Assembly: GCA_951230915.1 (NCBI GenBank)
Contig: OX579636.1
Location: 22,999,567 to 23,063,566 of the forward strand
DNA: 64,000 nucleotides
From: Antitrichia curtipendula
Taxonomy: Eukaryota; Streptophyta; Bryopsida; Hypnales; Leucodontaceae
Direction: 5' to 3'
This document shows, piece by piece, positions 37,331 to 49,601 of the stretch. The position numbers were made by a program, and so were the translations under genes. How positions within the stretch are numbered: the first letter of the stretch is position 1; the number at the start of each line of letters is the position of its first letter. Below the pieces are notes generated by a model, which saw only the letters and a program-made list of their open reading frames with translations, ran no database searches and was not told where the DNA came from.

Positions 37331-37606
37331 CTCCTAAAGGACTAAACTGTCTTTTTTTGCAACATAGCAATTTTGGGCACCTCACTACGAATGAAATTTT
37401 TGTTTTTTTTCTTTGAAATTTTCACACAATATGGGCCCACAGAGTAGCTTCAAGGCACGACACTTTTATGACTTTTGATTAAAATATTTAAATTTTATTA
37501 TATAATATGTAATTTTCAGCAATCTTCGGGCAACATAGGCAACTCAAAAAAATTCCTAAAAAATAAAATTTCAAGAAATAAATTTTTTTAATTCGTTTTC
37601 TAAAAT

Positions 37607-37642
<36 letters not shown>

Positions 37643-38098
37643 AAAAGCTTTTAATCATTCCATTTTGATTAATGAGATGAAAGTTATGAGGAGTTTAGTT
37701 TGCAGGCACTTATAGATTCACTACTCTAAAATAAATTTTGAAATCCTTTATTTAATTCAATTTTCAAAAAATAAAACAAAATAAAACCATAGGATGTACA
37801 TTGTTTATTACAACATTACAACCGTTGGAATTGGAATTTTTCAATTCTATAACTAAATCTTCAGTTATTTAGTATTTTAAATAATTTTCTACTTCTTTCT
37901 ACTTATTATTTTTTTAATATGTAGTACAATTTTAAATGATCTAAATTTTTCCAAGTATGTAGCCAACTTGCCTAGAAGAATGAATCCAAAGAAGCACCAC
38001 TACTTTGGACGTTTTTTCATACAAATGTGACCTCATGAAGTGCAACTATTTGATTTTTGTAGGGTCCACAAAAGGATTTTTGTCATTTCAAACGCTAA
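37331..38098 (+). mobile_element. TTAA-family class B element, right end missing
   Basis: It starts CTCCTAAAGGACTAAACTG after TTAA (37327-37330) and follows class B as far as TCATTTCAAACGCTAATA (about 38098). The last 130-150 bp of the class are absent. A CT/TA microsatellite lies inside it at 37607-37641. Confidence 0.7.
37607..37641. repeat. (TC)n(TA)n microsatellite
   Basis: About eleven TC units followed by about six TA units, inside the class B copy where other copies read a short TATATATG run. Confidence 0.9.
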
Positions 38099-38640
38099 TA
38101 ATCCCAATAACCCCAATTCAACTATTATAGACTTATCCAGTAATTATGGACAAAACCATGTATTTCATGACTCCTCCAGAAGCCAAAAGACAAAAAATAT
38201 CTAAACTGAGAAGAGAAAAATACAACACACACTTCATTTTGGAAAGCCATTTGCAATGAACTAATATAAAAGTATCGGTGGCCCACCAATACATTTAACA
38301 AGATAGTTTTTGATATTGCTACATACACTTTGAATCCATTTGCATAATACAAAAGTCGTAAAAGGTTACTAACACAACTGTAGATATAATATTTTGTGAA
38401 TACAAATAATACAATATTTTATTCATTTTACAAAAGTGAAATTTACAATCCTAGAGTCAATATTATGGTTGGAAGTGGAGGGATACAACTCTATATTGTC
38501 TAGTAGCCAACACCCAATGAAATTGGCAATCAAAGGTGATAATATACTATTCCATAATTTGTAGGAAGTTATGGAGAACATTGTACCCATGGGCAACCAA
38601 CATTGGAAATTAAACTTGAGCCTTAAACCCTACAACCTAG
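38099..38640. other. unassigned; left margin of the large transposon region
   Basis: No gene is seen. One early unit of the palindromic motif (TAGTAGCCAACACCC) appears at 38500, so the transposon described below may start in this stretch. I cannot see its terminus. Confidence 0.35.
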
Positions 38641-38960
38641 AGCAAAGGTTGACTTATCGACCGCTGGCCGACACAATATCTGTTAACAAAGAAATTTAGT
38701 GTCAACGCTAGTCGACTACCATTTCATGCTTGATTGGTACGATACTATTCGTTTGGTAATAATTGATGCCTACACACAACTATTGTAACGAGAGCAATGA
38801 CACATATAACTAATGTATTGGTTGGTAGCCAACACACTAAAATGTATCAGCCGCTAGCTAACACAAGACTAATGTATTGGCAGGGTAGCTGACACATAAC
38901 TTAGGCATCTGCTCGTAGCCAACGGAAATCCAGTATCGACTAGCAACCAACAACTATGTA
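38641..38960. repeat. palindromic-motif array, left block
   Basis: Variants of ATCGGCTAnTAGCCGACACA recur: 38650-38674, 38815-38836, 38845-38865, 38874-38896, 38905 and 38932. Each unit is itself an imperfect inverted repeat (CGGCTA against TAGCCG) and spacing is roughly 30-45 bp. The same motif forms blocks at 45307-45640 and 46940-47570. Confidence 0.72.
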
Positions 38961-39910
38961 CTATTCTTCTCAACCATCAGCAATATATCAATCGACCATG
39001 GCGCCAATAGCTTCTAAGTTTTCCTAAGTTGCAGTAAGTGAAGCGTCAGGAATGACATGAGTAGCTGGAAGTCCACTTTTTGTAGAGGAAGGCATTCAAT
39101 GGAAGTAAAAGACAATGCTAACATGAACTACTTGGGAAAAGGTTTGTTCCATCTGCCATCTACGGGTCCTACATTCCTTTGCAACCACGCCCTTGCTCTC
39201 ATTGTAATTTGCCCTTCAACCTTAAAATTTCCATAAGTTGGACTCTAAGTTAGGCCAACACATTCCAACACTTGTCCAAGCCAAATCGGAAGGTATCTAT
39301 TTTCACAAAGGCAACATAAAATGAAGTTCCCAAGCATTACATCTCTGTATGGATTGAAGCATAGTTTTGGTCTGTCTTTAGCAGGTCCACATAATGGATA
39401 GGATTCCGCTTCATTCTTCAAAGTTATGTCTTCTAGATTAAGAGGATCTATTCTATTATAAAAAACAACTGCGACATGATTGTGTATCTTATTTGAGACT
39501 AGCTAGAATCCTTCTTGAAGTTGAGAAGGATTACTAGGTGGCAAAGAATGAATCTCACTCAAGATTCACACCCAGTACGACACACATCCCTCCATTTCAT
39601 CAACGTATCTTTTATTCAATGCCATACTGGACTTCCAGAAATTGATGTACTTAGCAATTCTATTTTTCATGAAGCTTTATTTCTCGATACACTCTCTAGC
39701 CTTTGCAACTTCCTTCTCGACGTTCAACTTCCTTGCATTAACCTCAACATTTTTCCACAAGGCCTTGAAAAGAACCGAGTTAAGTACACTAGTTGGAATC
39801 CTGGGATTGCCTTCAACATCTATCTGAGACATTTGTCCTCCACATTTTGACTGGTTGAGTGGTTTTTCCTAGAGGAAGCCATGATGAATATGTAGCATGT
39901 GTCTTCTACC

Positions 39911-42294
39911 TTAATACCTCATGATGAGCCATTCGGCATTTGGTCCATCTTCCATAATGTAGAATTTAAAGAGATGCTTATCCCCGAGTCCAATAATCTT
40001 GTTTACTCCATCGTGGTAGAAGTCCTTAATGTATGATTTGAAATTTGCAACCTTTTGGACAAACCTTCTGTGAGTCCATGAACGCCTTTGAACATGAGAT
40101 CACCAAGAACATAGGTGCTTTTCTTCTTTATCAGTTTTGACAATAAATTGAAGTATGTGTCTATGTCTTCATGAGTATGATCCACAATAAGAAATCCAAC
40201 TATCACTTCCTCAAAGATCCTCCTTGCACTGAATAATAAACAAAAAACTATAAGAAAATTGTTTTTGTTGTCATTGGCTGAATTATCAAGTTGTAAATAG
40301 AGTTTCTTGGGAAGTAGAAAGCTTGGTTGTCCAGGTAGAGGAAGGGGTGTGATGTGTTCTTTGGTTGATGGTATAGACAATGTGCATTTTGATTTTCCAT
40401 ATAGTAGAGCTTCAAAAAAACTGTTTTGCGATGGAGTAGTAAATAATTCTTTGAATTCACGAATATGTGGCCTCTCTAAAGCACGTAGGACATGACACAA
40501 TAATGAAATAGTGAAATTAGAACCTTTCGGACAAAGTGAAGTGGCATAATGTACATAAGCTCCATTACTATGACCATGGATGAGCATGCCAATAAAGAAA
40601 TTGGAATCTACCTAAGCCTTGCAATTGCCTTAGTGATTTTGCATTTGGGGAATAATGGTCTTGTTCGTGTCCATCTTGTCATGGATAATATACATGAACT
40701 TTGACAATTTATGTACAAACTGTGCACTTCAGCCTAGCATAGATATTTTAGCAAGCTTGTTGGTAATTGAGATGCTGATTTCTATCATCTACTAGTGATT
40801 CCTACTTGTCACAATCTTTGGGACATTTTGCGATGAACTCCACAAGGAAGTTACACTCGGTGCATTTCCAGAAATGACTACCCACGGCCTTCACTTCTAC
40901 ATTTTTGAAGTGGGATTTGCGAAGCCAACTAATGACAGATTGCAAAATTGGTTTCAGATTGCACTTTTCATTAAACTATAAAACAATAGGCAAATGGAAG
41001 CATAAGAACTGGAATGTAGTAATCCATTAGCTTTTAGTTTACAAAAGTATATTGGTTGTCAGTCGACACATAACTATTGATCATCTGCCAACAAAAGTAT
41101 ATTTGGAACTGGGTTTAAAATTGAGAAAATTTAAACACTTTGATATCTCATAGGAATAGGTAGGCAATTCTTATATAATTGACTTCTTCCCGCTGTGACC
41201 CCAATTCATAGTTGATGGAATACTTTTAGATTATTGACTTGCTTATGATCAATGATTCTAAACTCATTCAACATCTTGTCAGAGTTCTTGTTGATGATTG
41301 TTATTAGCGTTGTCTGGGCTTGAATTGTTTATGGACATGGTCAATGAGTGCTTCAAGCGTTACCGTGCAACCCGCTAACACAACCTCCAAGAGCAACGGA
41401 CTTGTAAAGGTGATAAACTGACCTTTAAACTCTATGAGTGATGTACCACGCATTTTCATATACATCATGATTAGCAAGGGTAATGTATTTTTTGCCTAGT
41501 TAAGCACCCACATGTAGTTGACTTTGAACATTGTAGGCCATTTTCCTCCTTGTTTCAAAATTGTTTGCATAGTAGGTTTGGTGGAGATTCCTTGTGGCTT
41601 CCCAAGGAAAGCGTTGGTAATAACTTTCCATGCAGTACTTTTTAGTACTCACTTTCTACTCCTCCTTTGATGTTTTTTTCTTTAATTTAGATACACATGT
41701 TTGAACCTTAGGAAGAATTTGCCGATATATCAAACAGTAATCATTTTCCGGAACCCCAATAATGCCTCCGTCATCTGAATCTTTTAATTCCACAACCTCA
41801 AAAGACAAGGTGATAATTTTTAAAAGCAATAGACCACCTTTTAATTTGACGTGGGTTAATCTCCAATGCATCGTTGTCATCTGGAGTGCCTCATGATCCG
41901 ATACAAATATAACACCCATGTCTGTGTACTCACCAAAGACATCATCATCACATGCTTCATCTAGAAGGCAAACCTAGATCATCGCTCTTCCAAAGACGGA
42001 GAAGTCATCATTTAGTAGTTCACAATACTTATTTCTCCACAGTGATTGGTTGGGCCACGGAAGACTTGGACCAAATCCTATATTGTTGTTGTGACCACTT
42101 CGACCAATACCTGCATGAGGACGACCACCGTCTTCTTCTTTGATTTTGTTGCAACCTTCATTGCCACCACAATCAAGAGCTTTGTGGTTGCAATCATCAA
42201 CGCCAACGGTGAAATCATCAAAAACATTTCGGGTCGTTGCAAGAATGACTAGTTGTTTTTGTTCTATTTTGGCCAGTTCTATGAGCTTTTGCAT
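39911..42294 (-). pseudogene. large transposase-like protein (DUF7869-type), broken
   Basis: Reading the minus strand from 42294 down, one long coding remnant can be followed with stops and shifts. It runs through an N-terminal part (42294-41656, interrupted), a segment with AWYITHRV near 41430 and LHGN near 41370, a cysteine-bearing segment (HFWKCTECNF near 40890, then AKCPKDC), IIHDKMD near 40660, HGHSNGAY near 40560, and an open frame at 40587-40003. That last frame holds KLYLQLDNSANDNKN and VDHTHEDID. A shift near 40015 leads to the C-terminus HLFKFYIMEDG, ending at a stop at 39911. The D-N...KN and H-HEDID words are those I associate with the DUF7869 family of transposon-linked proteins in plants and animals. 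That name is from memory. A motif unit interrupts the frame near 41045-41090. Inferred role: transposition protein, not functional here. Confidence 0.6.
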
Positions 42295-44167
42295 ACAATT
42301 TTTAAAAATAAAATAAAATAACGTTAATTAATAAAACACTAAAAATACATAACATTCAGTAGCAGTTGATGCTACTACCTTCCTTGCAACGGAATGATGT
42401 GGAATATTCCACACTCCATCAGTAACTACGTATACACAAGAATTGAAGTGAAGTCCATTCGATAACTTACAGTGTACAATTTAAAGTAAGTGCCAATATA
42501 TGAAACTTTTTAAGAAAAGCAACATATTATTCATGGAAACAATGAACTAGACAAATTCCTTGCATAGATTCAAAGGCCAATTACATTTTGAATTGTGAAG
42601 TAGAAGAGAAGTTGTATATATACATTTGGGGTGGAAAAAGGTAAAGCAAACAATGTCGGATATGTAAATTAGAAATAGAAGGAGCCCAAAGGCTCATAGT
42701 TAAGCAAAATGTAAAAATTGTGTTAAAGCTAGAATTTCAGACCTCATTTAGGCGTAGTAGCATAATTTTGTTTTAAAAACTTTAAATTAAAGAAAGTTGA
42801 AAAATCAAACTAAATTTCATTTTCAAAAATTCCTTTGATATTTCAAGACTTAAATAAAAAGTTATAGATAAATTTCAAAGAAGATGTTTGAAAGTGTCCA
42901 AAAAAATGTCCCTTCCAACCCTTCTCTGAAATTTGTCCATAACTTTTGAATGGAGACTTGAAATCTCAAAAGCATTTTTTGAGATGAATTTTTTTTTTAT
43001 TTCTCTACTTTATTTATTCCAAAATTATTTAAAAAAATTTAGAATTCTATGTCTAAATGAGGTTTAAAGTTTTAGTTTTATACAATTTTTACATTTTTAC
43101 AATGAACCGTCAAACTCTCATCTTCAAATTATCCCATATTCTTTGAGGATTCATGATGTATAATGAATTTCAATATGAAATGATGTCTCTATCCTTCTAC
43201 ACCACAAATGTCTATGAAGCAATATTTTCAGTTCACCATCAAAATATGTTTTGGGTGGCAAATGGTTAAATTGCATTGATATATTATTCATTAAATTCTT
43301 TTGACTTTTGGCAAATCATCTTTCTTCAAAATTACTTGTTGGTTTGTAAGTCTAATCCTGGAATTAGCATATAAAATGGAGCACACTGTAAATGAACCAT
43401 CACTATTCACGTCCCGAAGCTTGCATTAATGATGTGTAGATGAATTTTGTGGATTAAGACTTTGGAGAAGAAAAGTCAGCCTTTCTAAAGGTTATTGAAT
43501 GTTATGTAGCTTATCACCAAAGTTTTAGACCTAAAAAAAATCTAGGTCAAAAGTTATTCACAAAAAAGAGTCAGTTGAAATTTTGAAGAAAATACACTTT
43601 GATGTTTTAATTTGTAAAAAATAGGAAATTTTTTTTTCAAAGAAATTAAGAATTTCTATTAGGAAAGATTTTATGGTGTAGAGATTTCACCAAAAAAATG
43701 ATCTTGAAACCATCTTCAATGTTCAGAATTGCGTGCGCAAGGGAGCCATCTTTGTATGGACGTAGATGACATAAAATAAAATATTTTTAAATGACCCTTG
43801 ATAGAAACATGATTTCCTACTATGGGAATAGATCATATAAATTTCAGCTCTAGATCATTAAATTTGGAGACTCCATAGTCCTAAAATCCTTTAAAATTGA
43901 AACCTTGATATATTAGTTTAATTGAGTTTTAAATATAAAATGATTTTTGATTTTTTTTGAAAAACATTAAATATAATTACACTCAAAAGAGGTATCTCCA
44001 ATAAAATTTTCAAATTCATGAAAGTCATGCTTCAAAAGTTATCACAGAATAAAACTTTGGCACTCCCTTTGTGACAATTTTATAATACCAGTCTTTCTTG
44101 CAATGACCCTTTCACTCTTCTTCACCAAAATCTTTGTTTTCATTAAGGAACAATAAAGCCTGTCAAC
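42295..44167. other. unassigned AT-rich sequence inside the transposon region
   Basis: Long AT-rich tract with no recognised frame, RNA or repeat. It separates the two minus-strand coding remnants and could be intron or inserted DNA. Confidence 0.4.
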
Positions 44168-45250
44168 TCAATTGTCTTCATTAGATGCATAGGCAAGATT
44201 GTCACTTTGTTTCCTCTCTTGAGCTCCAACCTGAACAATGCTTATACTGCCGCTACTAGCGACATTATCATCGTTGTTTTTGTTATAGGACATGCCCTCT
44301 TCATGTTCTAGTTTCACTTGCTTCAATGTGGGCAGTGTCGGCTGTCGGTCGAAGGAATGAAAAGCAAAATCTAAGGGTCTAACTTTGTACCCGCTCCAGA
44401 GGATTAGGTACCCAATGCATTTCCTAAAGGTTGTAAAATGGGGAATTTGACAATATGCGGTTGGATCCATGAAATCATGATGGACCTTTTCATGTTCATG
44501 ACAACAAAGAAATTGTGTGGGACTTGCATTACATGTTATTCAGCCCTTGTGGAGGGCTGCGAGTTCCCCAAGGTTCCCAGACTCTGAAACTGTCTGGAAC
44601 CGTGTCGCAGCAGCTGCGTGACGTGGCCAAGCGACTGCCACATCATACCAAAAATAAAATTTATTCATCTTGTTTTTCCATTTTCAAATTTTCAAATTTT
44701 TTTTTTGACAGCGGCCGTTTTTTGCGGTTGGGAGAACAACGTCGGGAACAGGCCTGAAACGGCCTTCTAGATCCCCCCCAAAATCATCTAATGAAAGCCT
44801 TCCACATTCTTTTCGGAGAACACTCTACTATTTCATCGATGCCCGCACATTGCATGGTTGGACCTTCACCATGCAAGAAAGTAATATCCATGTTGACAGT
44901 GAAGACATAAATTGTTCAATAGGCTTTTCGTCTATGAGTACCTCTGCTGGTTGATGGCCGACATCTAAAGTGATCTTGTTGTCCAATTTCGCAAATAATA
45001 TAATATTACATTCTTCCTAAATGATAGACCAAACTTTACACTAAGCAAGTTATTTCAAGTCACCCTTAGAAAATGGAAGGCACATTTCAATGTTACATGG
45101 TGCATCAACCACTTACACTTTGAGAAAGCAGGGTTCTCTGGAGACCACTTTCTCAAGCACTGCTCGCCTTGTGTAATACATGCCATTTGATGTTAGAGCA
45201 ACCTCTACGCCCTTCCTCAACTTCCATCTTCTAGAGCTACCATTTTATGT
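44168..45250 (-). pseudogene. second minus-strand coding remnant of the large transposon, interrupted by a repeat
   Basis: From 45250 downwards a decayed frame includes MYYTRRAVLEKVVSREPCFL (near 45170-45110) and DVGHQPAEVLIDEKPIEQF (near 44960-44905). It is then cut by the repeat at 44527-44793. Beyond it, the frame at 44470-44168 reads DPTAYCQIPHFTTF, then YLILWSGYKVRPLDF and an acidic, asparagine-rich tail ending in EDN. I recognise no domain. Its orientation and position upstream of the transposase-like remnant suggest a second product of the same element. Confidence 0.45.
44527..44793. repeat. CATTACATG...CATCTAATG repeat, copy 3
   Basis: 267 bp, closely similar to 35186-35478, including GCGTGACGTGGCCAAGCGAC and the right end CCAAAATCATCTAATG. 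It interrupts a coding remnant, so it is the younger insertion. Target duplication is not evident. Confidence 0.8.
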
Positions 45251-45306
45251 AAACAATGTGATAAGTTTGGTATCTCTTCATCTCTTGGCTCAAACTATAG
45301 GTGAAA

Positions 45307-45640
45307 ACTATCAACTACCGGCTGACACATGAAGTTTGATACTCTTGTTTAGCGACCGACACATGGTGTGTGTCCTATCGGCAACTAGCCAATGCAAGGT
45401 ATGCAACGTATCAACTATTGGCTGACATAAGAGGTTGATCCTATTGGCCATTGGCCGACACAGGGTTTGTGATCTATTGGCTACCGGCCGATAATGGCGT
45501 TGAATTGTGTTGTCTGATGGCCAATATAAGAGGTAGATCCTATCGGCCACTGGTTGACACAATATGTGTGACCTATTGGCTATTGGTTGATATACTATGT
45601 GCGATCTATTGGCTACTTGCCAAGTTCGGTGGTGGTGGAA
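45307..45640. repeat. palindromic-motif array, middle block
   Basis: Eight or more units at about 30-35 bp spacing, for example TATTGGCCATTGGCCGACAC (45442), TATTGGCTACCGGCCGATAA (45475), TATCGGCCACTGGTTGACAC (45541) and TATTGGCTATTGGTTGATAT (45574). Open frames across it are repeat-driven. Confidence 0.8.
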
Positions 45641-46939
45641 CCTTTTGGCTTATACAGAGAAGACGAGACTAAGAAAAAAATATAATTGTATAAAAATATA
45701 AAAGTATAAAAATAGAAATTAAAACAAAAAAGTGAAAGATATTAAACAAAAGTTCAAAGTAGAATTGTATGTTTGATCCAGAACCAAGGATTTGAATGAG
45801 GGATTAATTCCATGGAATTCGTAGAAGTTGAATTAATAGAAATGCTAAATTATGGGCACAAAAGATGTGAACTCTAGCCCTAATCTGTATTCTCAAATTT
45901 TCACCCTCATTTGTTCTCTCAGAACCTAAACATTTGAAATTGCACCGTCAAAGCCATATTAAGATCTAAACTCTCACCCAAACTAACTCTAAAGCAATCT
46001 TTCAATCTAACTCTTGCCCATGCTAACTTTGAAGCTAGTACTGAAGCATATTCTCAAGCTAATTTTTGCCTAAGCTCACTCTCAAGCTAACACTAAAGCT
46101 AACTCACACGCTAGCACATGCCTTGCGCTGCTAACATTTGTTCTCTCCAATGCAATTCAAATTCCTATAGTAAAATGAGAAAAACTTAGTGAGGTGAAAT
46201 ACAATAGAAAGATAGCCTTCTTTGAATTTCAGGCGCCAGATTCAAATTAAACGCCCAAAGTGGAGAAGTAGTGGGCTGTGATTTTGAATTTTCCAAACAA
46301 TGTTGACATGTAGTAAGGCATCATCATTGCTGTCTTGAACCAAAGTACATTCATTGTGGATTATGGTGTACATCATAGGATATTGACATCATAAGATATG
46401 GACATCATAGGATATTGGAGTTCATTAGGTGGTGGCGGCCTCAATGAATAATTTGTTGATTATGTGGAACCTCAAGTCTGTTGGATGAAAAGTATAGGAT
46501 GAATGTAAAAAGATTGACAAAAATACTTGAATTTGTTCTTGATGGGATGGCAAGAAAGGGGGGTATACTTCCTAGATTGCTTTGAGAAGTGCTTCATTTT
46601 CACAGCTCCCATTCCCTTTTTCTCTCACCCTCCCTTCCCTTGTGTGATTTGATGTACGAAACCCTCTCTCGCTCATCAATTGACACCATGTTCTTCATCT
46701 ATCAATATATAGTCACTGGTCGATAGGGTATTGACCATCAGTCAATATATTTTTAGGCATCCGCCAATACATAGTCATCGGCTGACAAGGAGCCAGTCAT
46801 CAACTGATATATTTGTCCGCCTGTACTAGAGTGAAGGAAGCCACAATTGGAGTTAAGAGTTGCAATTGGAGCAAAGAACTGATTTGGTGGGCATAGCAAC
46901 TTTAAGCAAGGAGGAATGGAGGTATGTTTTGATTACCAA
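45641..46939. other. unassigned, with a weak CTAACTCT repeat
   Basis: Between about 45965 and 46115 the words AAGCTAACTCT and TCTCAAGCTAA recur six or more times in degenerate form. At 46690-46810 three scattered palindromic-motif units occur. No gene is recognised. Confidence 0.4.
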
Positions 46940-47570
46940 CTCTATATTGTATTGGCTACCAGCTAATATATATGCTTTTGTAGTCAAGCTATTGTTGTTG
47001 TAGTTTGCCGGCAGATGCAATAGTTGTTAACCTTAAAGCGGTGCACTACATTAGTATTATATCAAGTGGCGGTGGATATCATTGTTTGCTAGCTAATACA
47101 ATAAATGGGTATCGATTACTACCAGATACATTAGTTGTGTGCCAACAAGTAGCTAAGACAATTCACATGCTAAGACAATTTACATGTGTTGGTTGTTGGC
47201 CACTACAATAGCCGTTTATTGGCTAGCGGCCAATACCATAGTTCAGTATCGGCTATTAGCCAATATTTTGTTGTGTGTCAGTTGCCGACCAATACAATAG
47301 ACGTTTATCGTCTAGTAGCCGATACTTTGTTGTATATCACTTTCCATTTTGTTTCAATTGACTGGCTATGAATTGCTTACTGAAACACAATAGTCCAATG
47401 TTGGCTAGTAGTCGATACAATTTTATGCGTCGGCTAAAACAATAGGTAGTAGCCGATACATGTAGTAGCCAATAAGATTGATGTGTGTCGGCTACCAAAC
47501 AATACTATTATTTAGTATTGGTTGCCAACCGATGCAATAGTTCTTTATCAGCTACTAGTCAATCTTGTTG
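46940..47570. repeat. palindromic-motif array, right block
   Basis: About fifteen units, the clearest being TATTGGCTAGCGGCCAATAC (47218), TATCGGCTATTAGCCAATAT (47244), TATCGTCTAGTAGCCGATAC (47307) and TATTGGTTGCCAACCGATGC (47515). Each is a near-palindrome. Spacing is irregular, mostly 30-50 bp. Confidence 0.82.
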
Positions 47571-47639
47571 TTGTACTTTGATTGAATAATATGCTCATTG
47601 AATTTGCCATTGATAAATTCATTATGATTTTATAAAGTA

Positions 47640-48370
47640 TGTACTATTAAAAAAACTGCGTGGCAAGCAAATCAATGCATCGTCCATTTCATGTGACGGG
47701 ATTCGTACGCAAGCTTCTTAGAAGGAGAACCCAATTATTTAGGAATGGGGACTTTGCTAGACAGAAGGCTTGGACCAACAAATTCAAATTGCTTGCACCA
47801 TTACAATGAAAGGCGTTGTCATGTCCGTACATGGTTATGTGATGAATGTTGAGAAAGTTGGGGAGGATGTCCATATCTTGATTTGTGTACATTCCATTTC
47901 TGACAAGGACGTAGAGCTGGATTACGTCGTTGTTGTTTTGCCATGGAATAAATGCACTAAAACAATTTGCGGTACAAATTCAACTCAATAGGGTGAAGGT
48001 AATAGGCTTTGAAGTGTTGAGGAGTTAATTGAATGTTGGACTACATTGATGCGCTTGTGGGATGCATGTATCAGACAAGTTGATGTGGAAGAGGCCAAGG
48101 GTAAGAAGAAAGCATCAAAGCCGCGGAAGAAAAATGATGAGGTTGATGCTTCCCAAGTGGTCATCGTTTAGACGGGACCCTCCATAAAGCCCAATTCTAA
48201 AGGCAAATAGAACTCTGACAAGATTATCCTCACGTTGGACGAGGCCCTGGTGAAGTGAAACAAGCTCATGACAGAGACTAAGGACCATGTCATGTGATGT
48301 GGCATTGAGGACTATGCCACATTGGACGTAGTTTCATCCCACATGGATGGATGTTTGTATTAGGGAGTGT
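47640..48370 (+). pseudogene. unidentified coding remnant, basic protein
   Basis: A frame near 47690-47810 (TGFVRKLLRRRTQLFRNGDF, then QKAWTNKFKLL) shifts near 47808 into MKGVVMSVHGYVMNVEKVGE and DYVVVVLPWNK. After a stop it continues through EELIECWTTLMRLWDACIRQ, a lysine-rich stretch (KGKKKASKPRKK) and KIILTLDEALVK, ending with stops by about 48370. Several in-frame stops and at least one shift show that it is decayed. I do not recognise the family. It lies between the palindromic array and a retroelement and could belong to either. Confidence 0.45.
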
Positions 48371-49593
48371 TAGAGCTTTTCGCATTTCATTTAGGTTGGC
48401 ACCTCATTTTTGAGGCAACTAGGATTTTATTGATAGCCAAGACACTTTCCTTGACTTGGCATTCTTTATCAAGACAAGTCGTGTGAGTTTTGAGAGAGAG
48501 AAAGTTGGTGGGTGGTAATCATGGTTTTGATTTATAAAACTTCTTCCTCTATTCTACTTGTACTTTTGGCTTCTCTATTTAGTAGAGTGAGAGATAGCTT
48601 GCCTTGCTGAGTGTGTGAGATTCTAAATCTAATCACTTAGCAGAGAATCCTCTTCTTCAAATTTGTGGTGTAGCAAATCTGTGGAGCGGAGGCTAAAACG
48701 ATTTCTTGAGTGTGGCTCAGACTTAGAGGTACTCTCAAGCTTTTCCTAGCAACATTAGATTGTTTTTAGAGTGATTGGAGGTGAAAGAGACAACTTAAGA
48801 AGTTGTAAGAGTTTTTCTTCTCAAATTTTCAATATCCTTCTTTATGGTAGCAATTTTGAGTGGAATGAGAAAATTTCAGTTTCTATTGTTGCTTACACTT
48901 GTAGTAGTGGTAGAGGACTTGCATACATATCCAACGCTTCAAAAATCATAGGATTTGAGTGATTTTTGAAGAAGTTGTAGGGTTTCTAAGTTTATGACAT
49001 TTTTTAGTTTAATCTAGGATTTTTCCAAAGATTTTCTGAAATCTAGGAATCTTGAAGATTTTTTAAATCTAGGAAATTTAAGGAATACTTTTATGAAATC
49101 TAGTAAATATGAAGATCCTTGAATCTAGGATTTTAGAGGATTTCTGAAATGTACATCCCAAGTACACTTTGAAAACTTCAAAATCTTGTAACTTTGTAGA
49201 TTCAGGGTTCTTTCTTAAAATAATTTTAAAAAAAGAAAAAAAGGTTATGTGCAAACTTTGAAATTCAATTCTAGGAGCATTATAGCTTGGCTTTGAATAA
49301 AATTTGTGCCTGTTTTATGTGAAATTTGCCAAGGAATGCAATGGTGTACTTGATTTTGTTACAATATTTGCAACTTATGATGATGCATTGAAGGTGTGTG
49401 TTGGTGGCTTTGATTCACATTCTTCTTGTGTTTTTGCAATTCGTTGTTTGAGGAAGAGGATCCAATTTTGATATTTTTGATTTTGTTTTGGTACCTTCTC
49501 TTGTGGTAGATATTATTGTTGTCTGTTTCTGGTTTCATCCCATTTTGTGTTTGTCATTAGGCTTTCATTTTTATAGACATATTGTGGTGGTGA
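48371..49593. other. unassigned; possible retroelement leader or LTR
   Basis: No coding frame of size. GAGAGAGAGAAAG at 48492 and repeated TTGAATCTAGGA words at 49000-49140 occur. The position just 5' of the gag-like remnant makes a leader or LTR plausible, but I found no matching second LTR in the window. Confidence 0.3.
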
Positions 49594-49601
49594 GGTTGGG
49601 T

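Noticed and set aside
40307..40495. Plus-strand frame of 62 codons
   Set aside because: It is the antisense of the better-supported minus-strand transposase-like remnant.
45311..45672. Frames of 73-83 codons on both strands (IYWLPADNG..., CRPMANRINLL...)
   Set aside because: Repeat-driven frames across the palindromic-motif array.
45307..47570. CRISPR-like array
   Set aside because: Units are degenerate, spacing irregular and there are no unique equal-length spacers; the context is eukaryotic.
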